From: Tetradesmus obliquus
Taxonomy: Eukaryota; Chlorophyta; Chlorophyceae; Sphaeropleales; Scenedesmaceae
Direction: 5' to 3'
Assembly (NCBI GenBank): GCA_030272155.1
Contig: CP126192.1
Coordinates: forward strand, 7,970,501 to 8,034,500
DNA: 64,000 nucleotides
A program made the position numbers and the translations under genes. Of this stretch, positions 33,848 through 43,905 are shown in pieces. Position 1 is the first letter of the stretch; the number at the start of each line of letters is the position of its first letter. The notes beneath the pieces are model-generated. The model saw nothing but the letters and a program-made list of their open reading frames with translations. It was not told where the DNA came from and did no database searches.

Positions 33848-34362
33848 CTCGAACAGCAGCTGTGATGTCTGCCGTGCAGCTGTCCTGCAGCCCTAGCACA
33901 GCAGTCAGCAGCGCTGCAGCCAGCAGTGTAGCCGTCAGCAGCGCAACAGTCAGCAGCACAACAACCAGCAGCGCAGCAGTCAACACCGCAGCAGCAGACG
34001 GATACAGCCCTTGGCAAGATGAGCAGCCACAGCAGACGTCACAACAGCCATTCCAGCAGGCATTAAAGCAGCAGACGTCACAGCAGCAGATGCAGCAGCA
34101 GCTGAACCCAAGAGCAGCAAGCAGTGCACTGCTAGGGAACTGCTTGGGCGTGATGGTTGAGGCAACTCAATCGGGAAATGTGAGCAGCAACAGCAGCAGC
34201 AGGCATGGCAGTGTCACCAGCAGCAGAAGCAGCAGCGGAAGTAGCAGAAGCAGCAGGGGCAGGAGTAGCAGGAGCAGCAGCGGTGATGACGCGATCGATG
34301 AAGCAGACAGCACTGCAGGCAACGTAGCAGATGCTGCTGCTGATACTATGGAGCAGACAGCT

Positions 34363-34413
<51 letters not shown>

Positions 34414-35422
34414 GCTTGTGAGGACCCCACAGCAGCAGGTGCCCAGGGCCCTCCTGTGTGTCTTGCTGCCTTTCAGCCAAGCACCCAAGATCAAGGCACC
34501 TGTCAGCAGCAGCAGCAGCAGCAGCAGCATCTGGATCATAACTATTTGCAGGAGGCTGCCAGCTCAGCTGTTGCACCAAAGCAGCCTACTGTGCCTAGGA
34601 AGCAGCAGCAACAGCTGGCCGCGCGAGAGGCAGCTTTAGCGCCTGCTGCACTTGCTGCTGCAGCTGCGCGAATGGTGCATGGCAGCAGCAGTGTGCCCAT
34701 TGCAGCAGCAGGCATGATGAGTTACACAGTCAGGGCAGTTGCTCGGCTGGTGGATTCTTGCATAACACAGCAGGAGCAGCAGCAGCAGCAGCAGCGGCAG
34801 TGACAGCGGCAGCGGCGGTGTACAGCGGCGCAACCCCAGGAGGCAAAGCAGCATGCAGATGGGTTCCCACAACAACAGCAGCAGCAGGGTAGCAGCACAG
34901 CAAACACATTGAGGGCACGCCACAACGGTGTGCCAGGCAGCAGGTGGTACACTCCTCAGAGTGACTGGCAGATCCTGCAGGAACAACAACAGCAGCAGCA
35001 GCCGCTGGTGAGGGGCGCTGGCAGCACCTGCCGGCTGCTCAATCCCAAACACAGCAGTAATAAGGATGGCCACAGCAGCGCTGCAGTGAGCGCAGCCTGC
35101 AGTACAGTTGGAGCCAATGGCAGCGGCCGCTGTGTTATAGGGCCAGGCAACGGACCCAGCACAGGTGCTTTCAATAGTACTGCCGCACATGGCAGCAGCA
35201 GCAGCAGCGCTATCATGTCCAGCAGGCTCATGAATAAGCACTGGCAGAAGAAACAGCCTCCAGCACGACTGAACCAGCAGAATGCGGCAGAGTCAAGCAC
35301 AGCACATGCAGCATGTGAGCTGCAGCAGCATGCATGCCGTCCTGGGCAATTGATGTGGGCAGCCGGGTGCAGCTCAGCAAGTGATTCTGATGCTTCAAGA
35401 GCACCTGCATCATCCGCGCCAG

Positions 35423-35461
<39 letters not shown>

Positions 35462-36837
35462 TGCAAGAGACCGACAGCTTGGGCAGTGACAAACATATTG
35501 GCACAGCTGGAAACAGCGGCATGCAAAACCCAGCAGGTCAGGCAGCAGCAGCAGCTGCAGCAGCAGAAGCAGCACCAATAGCAGCACCAATAGCAGGAAG
35601 AGGTCTCAGTTGCTGCAGGGAGCAGCCACTGCCAAGCATTGCTGACACGGTTGGTTCCAAAAACAGGTCTTGCAGGAATGGCAACAGCAGCAGCAGCGGC
35701 GGTGGCACAGCTGACGCATGTCTATATAACATAGGATGTTCAGGTGCAGCAGCAGCAGCGGTACCGCGCCTGAAACTTCCACAAATTCCCAGCTTGAAAC
35801 AGCAGCCGCACAGCCCAATGCATCTGCCTGAACCCATCTCTGGATCACTGGGCAACCCCAGTAGCAGCAGTGCTGCGAGTCAGGCACCACTGCACGCTGC
35901 TGCTGCTGACGCTGCAGCACACACTGATGGCAGCACAGCTTCAGCCGGAGATGCTGCTGTTGTAGCAGCGGCAGGTTCGCCTTGGCACTCCCACCGGCAG
36001 CAGTCTCCAGGGTGCCTCATGCCAGCTGTGAGCAAGAAGCAGCAACAGCAGCAGCAGCAGCAGCAGGCCTTTGTGCCTGTTGGGTATGCAGCGCTGTCCC
36101 CTCAGATATATGAATTTGGCGGTGCCCTCAGCCCCCGAGCTGCTGCATCGGAGCCAGCAGCAGCTGCTGCAGCAGCAGCACAGCCGGCAGCAACAGTGGC
36201 ACCAGCAACAGCAACAAAAGCAGGACCTCCAGCAGCGTCAGATGTAGTGCCAGAAGCAGCAGCAGCAGGAGCAGCAGTACCAGAAGTTGCAGCAGAGCCA
36301 GTATCGGAGCCTACACTCAGCAGTTTTGCTGCCGTCAGCAGCCCAGTATCTGCAGCAGCAGCGCCGCTGCCTGAGCACGCATCAGCAGCAGCCACCACAG
36401 CAGGGCGAGCAGAAGGAGCTGCACTTGACATAAGTGGCCTTTGTAGCACTTGCTGCTGTGATGAAACTGGCACGCCAAAGCTTGCCAGCAGCAGTCCTGC
36501 AAGCTACATCAGCCCTGCAGCAAAGCACAGCAGCAGCAGCAGCAGCAGCAGCAGGGGCAGCAGCGGGCGGCCCAGCAGCACCAAACCAACTGCTGTTGAC
36601 AACAAGATGCGCAGCACTGTTTGCACTAGCAGCTGCAGCAGCAGTGCCAGCAACGAGGCTCAGGCAGCAGCGTGCAGCAGGCCAAGTGGCGGCAGCAGGC
36701 CTAGCAGCAGCACGCCAAAAAGCAGCACCATCACCGGCAGCAGGAGCAGCAACGGCGGCAGCAGCAGTAGGCCAACAAGCAGCAGCAACAGCTCTACTGT
36801 ACACATGGCAGCAGCTGGGGCTGAACCAGGAATCACA

Positions 36838-36876
<39 letters not shown>

Positions 36877-38010
36877 AGCATTGTTGCTGTACAGCCTTCC
36901 ACGTCAGGTGACGTTGCCGCAGTTCGGCAGCAGCAGCAGCCGCCGCAGCAGCAGCAGCCGCCGCAGCAGCAGCAGCAGCAACTGGCAGATGGCAGCTGCA
37001 GTGCAGGCTGGGAGCCTCAGCAGGCTGCTGTGAGCAAGGAAGCCTCACCTAACGCCGAGGCTGGTGACAGCTGCAGCAGCCACACCCAACCCACTTATGA
37101 GGTTTCACTGCAGACTCTGCAACAACCACAGGCATCAGGCACGGTAGCGTCACCACCTGAAGTGCCTGCTGGTTTGCTGCTGCCAGCAGCAGCAGCAGAT
37201 GCAGCAGTTGCTGTATCAGACATAGACGGGACAGCGGCAGCAGAGTGTCCCATGCAGCATGGCCTGCAGCAGCAGCAGCAGCAGCCGGTGCACACTGCAG
37301 GCCTGCCCTTCACGCTGGTGACATCAGTGCTTGGGGAGCACAGCATGGCAGCAGCAGCAAACGCAAGCAGCAAGAGGCAGCTGCAGGCACAACTGCAGCA
37401 GCTGGAGCAGCAGGCTGCTCAGCTTCCCCCTCTGAGCCCCATGCAGACGCCCCGAGGCAACGCAGCAGCAGCAGCAGCAGCAGCGGCAGCAGTAGAAGGT
37501 GTGTTGATGTCTAGTGGCTCACATGCTAAGAAAGTGACGGCTGGCAAGGCACGTGCTGCAGCCAAGCATCTACAAGCGGCATCAGCAGCAGCAGCAGCAG
37601 CAGTGGCTGAGGCTGGTGCAGCTGGACAGCACATACACGGCAGCCGTCATACTGCGATGAGCGGTGCCAAAAGCAGCAAGACCCTGCTGTGCCCATCAGG
37701 CCCTGGTAAGCATGATGTTGCAGCAGTGCAGCACTCTGGACAGCAAAAGGTGGTTGAACAAGAAGCAGCAGCAGCAGGCAGCCACCACAGCAGCGGGTGG
37801 CTGCCATGGGTGGCTCAGCAGGCAGCTGTACAGAAGCCAGTTCCAGGCCTGGCAGTTGCCACCAGTAGCACCCATCAGATTGCTGCTGTGTCTGGCTCGC
37901 CTGCTGGTGCTGCTGGCAGCAGCAGCAGCATCAGCCCGGGTGATGATGCCAAGATTGTAAGTGCTGCCACGCGTGCAGGGCCAGCACACATGCAGGACAT
38001 CTGGGCCTGA
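33848..38010 (+). CDS. Giant Gln/Ala/Ser-rich low-complexity protein, unrecognised
   Basis: A frame open from 33760 to 38010 apart from one TGA at 34801-34803; the same frame continues for 1069 codons after it. A likely acceptor precedes 33848 and the first good Met is at 33865 (MSAVQLSC). Composition is dominated by Gln, Ala and Ser runs encoded by CAG, GCA and AGC repeats, with short ordinary islands (SRWYTPQSDWQILQ, KTLLCPSGPGKHD, HMQDIWA at the end). No catalytic domain is visible. The island sequence, the single open frame over 4 kb and the lack of arrays favour a real gene, perhaps a regulatory or scaffold protein, but that is inference. The TGA may be an assembly error, an unseen intron, or a sign of two proteins. 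Confidence 0.5.
34366..34411 (+). repeat. (CAG)n microsatellite coding for poly-Gln
   Basis: About 15 uninterrupted CAG codons inside the low-complexity gene; several shorter Gln runs follow (34503-34529, 36040-36066, 36930-36980). Confidence 0.95.
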
Positions 38011-39246
38011 TACTTGCAGGCAAATGAAGCTTGACTCGTGTAGCTCATCTGGACGTAACACTTACGGACACGTCTTATGATGGGGCTTGACAACAGCAGC
38101 ACTTCTGTGCTTCACACTGTGAAGCACACTGCTTCACATTGTGTGTGACACATGCAGCAGTGCACTGCATGGCATGTGGCAATCACTGCTGGCATGCCAT
38201 CATCATGATGGCATGACACGGCTGCAGCACTGCCTGTCTGCTTCACTTCAAATGCATGTATGATGTGTGCATGATTTGGTCGATTGTTTATGCACAGGGA
38301 TGGCTGAACATCATGTACAGCGCAGCAGCAGCTGCTGCTCTGCAGTGCTGCTCACTTGAGTCACCAGCACGTTGCATTACCACTGCACAGCAGTGCCTTG
38401 CACTGATGGAATTGTAAAATGTTGATGTAAATGACGAATTCTAGACAAAGCCAGGATGCCGAAGCACGCTGGTCATGCACAGCTACGCACCTTCAAGCAA
38501 TATTGAGCCAGAAGACCCCCGCCAAAGTCTCCTGGCACTCCGAGTGGTGGGCTGCTCATGTAGGCACGGCTGCCCGGCACCATAGCATCATGCGAAGTTC
38601 TCACCTGTAGGCACAGAGAAGGTTACAGGGCAGGGTCGTTAGGGGTCCAATGGCGGGACCACCTGTGACCCCTGCCCCCTGTCCTTCAAGTAGTCCTGGG
38701 TAGACCGTGATGTAATTGTGTACATAATATTGATGGCATCGTCAGTACTGGCATCACTGGGTTGTGCATGTTGGGCAGTGCACTGGGCAGTCTAGTGCAC
38801 TGACTGAGTCAGTGCCCAGTGGGCAGTCACATGACCGGTTCCCGGGGTCAGCCGGTGCAAGTAGTGCTGTTGCAGCCGCAGCGAACACCGCTGCTGTCGC
38901 CATTGGCAAACGAGATGGATCAACAGTCAACGAAAACGCGGTAGGATCAAACCAATGCGTGCATCAAATCAGTGTGCGTTGCCGAGAAACCGACAAGTAA
39001 CAACGCATTGCGCGTGCACATAAAGGCCGACGGTAGAGCTGACGCATCACAATTCTAGTAGCACACATATGTTATTGAGGACACACAATCACTAAGGTGA
39101 GCGCAGCAGTAAAGCACACCACTAGACGCGCGCCAACCACAGCGGTTGCATTGATGAGCTGTAGCTGCTGCAGTGATCGCCCACTAGGTTCTTCTGACAT
39201 ATATAAACTATTACATTTGTTGATATGTGTTGCTTTCAGGGTCAAG
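38011..39246. other. Intergenic with palindromes and a shared 3'-end element
   Basis: GTGCTTCACACTGTGAAGCAC at about 38108-38128 and TGCCATCATCATGATGGCA at about 38194-38212 are inverted repeats; another, GCACTGACTGAGTCAGTGC, lies at about 38798-38816. At 38425-38460 is a segment also found inverted at 52077-52113 (see separate entry). No gene supported. Confidence 0.6.
38425..38460 (+). repeat. Shared 3'-flank element, copy 1
   Basis: TGATGTAAATGACGAATTCT followed by AGACAAAGCCAGGATG matches, with one indel and one mismatch, the - strand sequence at 52113-52077. Each copy lies downstream of a gene in sense orientation (the Gln-rich gene here, PheRS there) and each contains TGTAA, the algal polyadenylation signal. 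Confidence 0.75.
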
Positions 39247-39843
39247 ATGAACACCGTCTCCCACTTCGCGGTCCTGCTCGTGGCGCTGCTGCTGTGCGGT
39301 AGCACTGTAGCAAGGAACACTCCTGAGGCATCGCCAAAGGAAGTCTTGCTGTCCGTATTGAAAAAGACTGCAACGCACAAGGCATCAGCAGCAGCACCCC
39401 TTACAATGGTCAAGGCAGCAGTCAAGGCAGCAATTCAAAAGGCTGTTACTACCAAGACAACAACAGCTCCTGCTGCCGCGCCTGCTGCAACCAAGAAGGA
39501 ATCCGCTGCTGCAAAAAACACCAAGCAGCAGTATGGCATGCCTGGAATGCCTGGAATGCCTGGCTACGGTGGCATGCCTGGAATGGGCATGCCAGGGTAT
39601 GGTGGCGGCATGATGCCAGGGTATGGTGGCGGTATGTATGTGGATCCTTGTATCGCCACATGTGCCGGCCTCTCTGGATCAGGTGCAGCAGGCGCCTGCT
39701 TCAACAGCAAGGGCAACGGGGAGTGCTGCTGCAAGAACTCAGGTGAGTGGTGTGCCACTGCGGCAGCCTGTGTACAGTTAACTTGCAGGAAGCACATTTG
39801 CAGGAAGCAGAAAATAAATAAATGCCTGTGTTCAGCCTGCTAA
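39247..39843 (+). CDS. Small secreted Met-Pro-Gly-rich, Cys-containing protein
   Basis: ATG 39247 begins a signal peptide (MNTVSHFAVLLVALLLCGS). The mature protein has an Ala/Lys/Thr-rich part, then a tract of MPGMPGYGG-type repeats (39535-39635) and a Cys-rich end (DPCIATCAGLSGSG, NGECCCKN). A good donor (GTGAGTGG) follows CKNS at about 39740. If it is used with the acceptor near 39788, the protein ends soon after at a TAA near 39815; if not, the frame runs to 39843. The repeats resemble structural wall or adhesive proteins in composition only. No family recognised. Confidence 0.55.
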   Translation: MNTVSHFAVLLVALLLCGSTVARNTPEASPKEVLLSVLKKTATHKASAAAPLTMVKAAVKAAIQKAVTTKTTTAPAAAPAATKKESAAAKNTKQQYGMPGMPGMPGYGGMPGMGMPGYGGGMMPGYGGGMYVDPCIATCAGLSGSGAAGACFNSKGNGECCCKNSGEWCATAAACVQLTCRKHICRKQKINKCLCSAC

Positions 39844-42542
39844 CGTTGTGAGCTGTCCTGGGTGCAATACTTGGTATGCCAGCGCTGTACACACACCCTG
39901 CTGCGGCATTGGCGTTTGCCGCTGGGCAGCGGTTGCACATGAACATGCCACTGATTATCGCACGAATGCCGCTGCTGACCCTCTGCCTCTCCTGCCAACT
40001 GCTCTGCTGCTGCTGCTGTGGTGTCCACATCCTCACCCAACATGTTGTTGATGGCCCCAGGCGTGATGGGAGGTGAGAGCAGTCACTAGCTACTGTTGAT
40101 TATAACACGTGTTAAAGCAGCTGGTCAGCTGTACAACATGATGCAATCAATGACATGAGCAGCTGCACCTTGTGCACTGCCACTGCTGCAGCATCATGCA
40201 AATTAGGCCAGATCTGGTGAGAACCATGTTTGTGCTGTGCCTGCTGCTGCTGCTGCTGGTGGTTTTGCTGTTGTTGTCATCCAGTTATCCATACATGCTG
40301 CCAGGCTGCTGAAAGGTCTAAAGCTATGGCTGCTGCACCTGCGTCTGACATTTTCCCTTGATCTGCGCTACTGCTACTGCTCCTGCTGCTGCCAGGCTGC
40401 TGGAAGGCCTCAAGCTTTGGCTGCTACACTTGCGTATCCGACAGCTACCACTGCTAGAGGGAGGGGCCACTTGTTTACACAGCTCCGCTTGAAGGCATCT
40501 ACACTGGTGATGGAGCTGGCTGCCGCTTTGTTGCCATAGGAAGGCCTTTGAACTATTCTGGTAGTGCCACTATGGGTGCAGCGCCGTGAGTGAGTCAAGA
40601 AAGGCTTGGACCACATGTCAGCCTCTGGCCAATGTGTGCCATTAAAGTATTGCTCATTATTCATCTGGTTTGAACTTGCTGGTGACAGGAGGATCGTGTG
40701 CCGCTGAGCTGTACTGCAGTCAGCAGAGTGCTAACCTTGGGTTTTGGTGTGGTTGTTGATCTGTCATCTCTTGTTGAGAGCGGTGCTTGTTGTGGTGAGA
40801 GACCAGCAGCAGAATTTGAAGGTGGCAGCAGTATTTGAATCAAGGTGAAGTACAAATTCCATTGTTGAAGTTGGATTTTTATTTTTAGACCAAAGAGATG
40901 GCTGAAACTGTGATGAGGTCAAATCCTTCAAGGCCTTCAAAGTTTGGGAATGCTGGCAAGCGCACAACCTGCACTGATTTGTTGCGCAGAGTGAAGCTGC
41001 TGTGATTTTGTAGTCAAGAGGTGTGGGCTGTTTTGATGAGTGGATTGATTTGTCATTACTGCTCGGGATCTTATCCGCCTCAAAGTTATATGTTCATAAT
41101 ATGATAATAAATTGATAAAATAATGGAGAAGTGCTTGCTCCTGCTGAGGCGAAAGGCAGACTTGGGATTCGATGGTATCATATTATAAGTTAGCTTGATG
41201 AAGTGTGTAGTCTTGATGGGAAGTGCCCTTCAATTCAAGGGCGCTGTGTGAGGGAATACGCATCATAAGCAGGGGTGCTGTATCCGAGTTGTGCATTAGC
41301 TTGGATCAATGTCCTATCGGATGAATGGTTCATTGCTTATATTCAATAGTTGGTGGCAAGATGTGGCTGTTGTGTAACAAGACTTGTCCCAGTGTGTGCA
41401 GTACTTCAGACAGGTTGGGCTCTGGGCTCCACTCGCATCATGCAGCATTCGCAGGTTACATGCTTGGCCACCGTGACACCTCATGTAAAGCAATAGAGTG
41501 TGTATCCTGCAAACCCTCAGTAAACCCTCATGACGCCCGCCATGAGGGCATGGGACTCACTTAAGGCACTTATCATGCACACAAGAAGCGGTGCGAGCAC
41601 ATGTCAGTAACACTTTTGCGAAAAGTTGATGCAGGATGCCACTCAAGTTGATGCAGGATGTCAGCCCCAGCCAGGAACCTTGCATGCTGCATGTGTGCAT
41701 CATATTATATGATGCCGACTGCAACCACTTTAACAGCGGCTGGTCCACCATAGCTGGCTATGCATTTTAGATGCATTCGGCGGCCAGGCTGCATGGGCCG
41801 TGCTTACAAAAACAACCTGCATGACGCCACAAGCTGGGTGCTTCAGCCACAATCTGGCAACCCAGCTCTGCATGTATGCCTCACAGCAGCTACTGCTGCA
41901 CTGCATGATGCCAAGTGCTGCTGCCTGTAGCACCTTGCGCTTGAGACAGGCTGCTACGCCTGCACCTGCCTACGCCGCCTTGAGAGCTGGCTCGGCGCCC
42001 TTTAAAGGGCGAATTTGAACCCGCTGCGAGCGCTGGAGCGCCGGATAAGCCAGCAGCCAAGGTGGCTTCGCCACTGCACCTGCTGCTGCAACCCGTCCGT
42101 CAATCTACATGCCCTCCGTCTTTATGCTAATCGCACTATCGCTGCCTGATGCACCTCAAGCTTGCATGCCCGCACACTGCTCAAGCCGCCTTGCCAGCTG
42201 ACTTCGCGCCCTTTAAATCCGCTGCCGCAAGCCTTCCCTCAATCCACATCCCCGCCATCATGGCAGCCACATCAGCGCTGCCTAAGCCGCCTTGACAGCT
42301 GGCCTTGCCGCTTCTGCGCCCGCCGCAACCCTGCCTTCAATCCACATCCCTGCCATCATTGCTGCCACATACGCCAGCCCCTGCAGCACAGGCGTGCCCA
42401 GCGCCTTGCATGCTCAAACGCTGCCTCACCTCACATGCTGCCTCAGCCAGCCCTGCACCTGGCTTGCCCGCTGCACATGCTGCTGCAATCCTTGCCATCC
42501 ATCCACATAACCGCCGTCATATGATCAACCCACCGTCGCTGC
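39844..42542. other. Mostly non-coding; small tandem duplication; transporter 3' copies at the right
   Basis: At about 40298-40350 and 40392-40450 there are two copies of a GCCAGGCTGCTG(G/A)AAGG segment, which may be the tail of an unrecognised + strand gene (frame ending MELAAALLP at 40539). 40540-42100 shows no supported gene. From about 42160 come degenerate copies of the end of the transporter gene at 42543. Confidence 0.4.
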
Positions 42543-42600
42543 CTAAGCCGCCTTAGCAGCAGGCTTTTCTGAGCCCGCCGCAATCCTGCCTTCAACCCAA
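42160..42600 (-). repeat. Displaced copies of the transporter 3' end
   Basis: Segments resembling the final codons (CCTGCCATCATTGCTGCCAC and GCCGCCTTG..AGC) recur at about 42235-42300, 42330-42380 and 42485-42550 beyond the real stop at 42543-42545. Confidence 0.6.
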
Positions 42601-43844
42601 AACCCTGCCATCATTGCTGCCACGTACGCCAGCACCTGCGGCACGGGCGCCCCCACAGCCGCCACCACTGCAGGCCCGGGGCACATGCCCGACAGGCCCC
42701 AGCCCGCACCAAACAGCACACCACCAAGCAGCAGCTTGCCGTCTATGCTGTGGCTGTTACGTGGCAGGCTGAAGGACCGCTCCATGACGGGGCGTGTTAT
42801 GACGTTATTTTTGCGGATGACGGTCTGGAAGCCGGGCAGGGCGATGAGCAGCGCGCCGCCCATTACGAAAGCCAGTGAGAGGTCCCAGGCTGGGTGGGTA
42901 GGGCTTAGGAAGGCAATGACCTGCAATACAAACAGCAAAAGGAAATTGTATGTAACATATGAGTGACAAAGGCCAGTGAGAGGTCCCAGGCGGGGTGGAA
43001 GGGGCTCAGGAAGGCAATGACCTGAAAGTGACATGGTGGGATAGCGCACGTTGCTTCTGCTGACACACACATCAAAGTTTGCAGCAGTTGCCTACAGGTT
43101 CATTGAGTGGTTGTAAATGCTCCACCAGCCGCCTCACCTTGGTGGGCCGCACCATGCCTGTGTACACCAGCCCAAACGCAAACAGGGCGCCAGACGCAAA
43201 CTCCGCTGCTAGCCCCAGCACCTGGTGGCTGCGCACCTGCAGAGACAGCACACAAACACAACAAACCTCTCTGTCAACAACCAGGCAGCAGATGAAAGGG
43301 CTATTAGGGGAGCATTTGTGCAGGCTAAAAACTGCTTAGCACATGCTGCACCAACTTGAGGTGATAAACCACAGTTGACAAGTGCAGCAAGCCCTGCGTG
43401 TATAGAAGCAGCAGTCGCAGCAGCAGCAGCAGCAGTAAAACTGCCGTTTCATGTAGCCTTGTGGCCCTCACCTGCTTGGCAATGCCAGCTAGCGCAGCCA
43501 GCGTCACCACCGCAGAGCCCAGCAGCAGCAGCCCAAAGCGCAGCACGTCATGGGCTGGCCAAAGCTCAGCCTTCTGCCTTTCTGCAAATAGACCTGCAGT
43601 ACAGCTGCTAACAGTCACGCCATTCTGCGCTCACCTGCTTTCCAATGCCAGCCAGCCCAGACAGCGTCACCATAGCAGAGCCCAGCAGCAGCCCCCCGAA
43701 GCGCAGCACATCGCTGCCTGGTTAAAGCTCAGCCCCTGACACTACCGCGAATAGACCTGAAGTACAGCTGCTAGCAGTCATGCTTTTCCACCCTCACCTG
43801 CTTTGCTATGCCAGCTAGCCTAGCCAGCGTCACCGCTGCAGAGC

Positions 43845-43905
<61 letters not shown>

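Noticed and set aside
36382-37048. Long Ala-, Ser- or Leu-rich frames on both strands inside the Gln-rich gene
   Set aside because: CAG repeats are open in all six frames; only the frame with complex islands and full length was kept.
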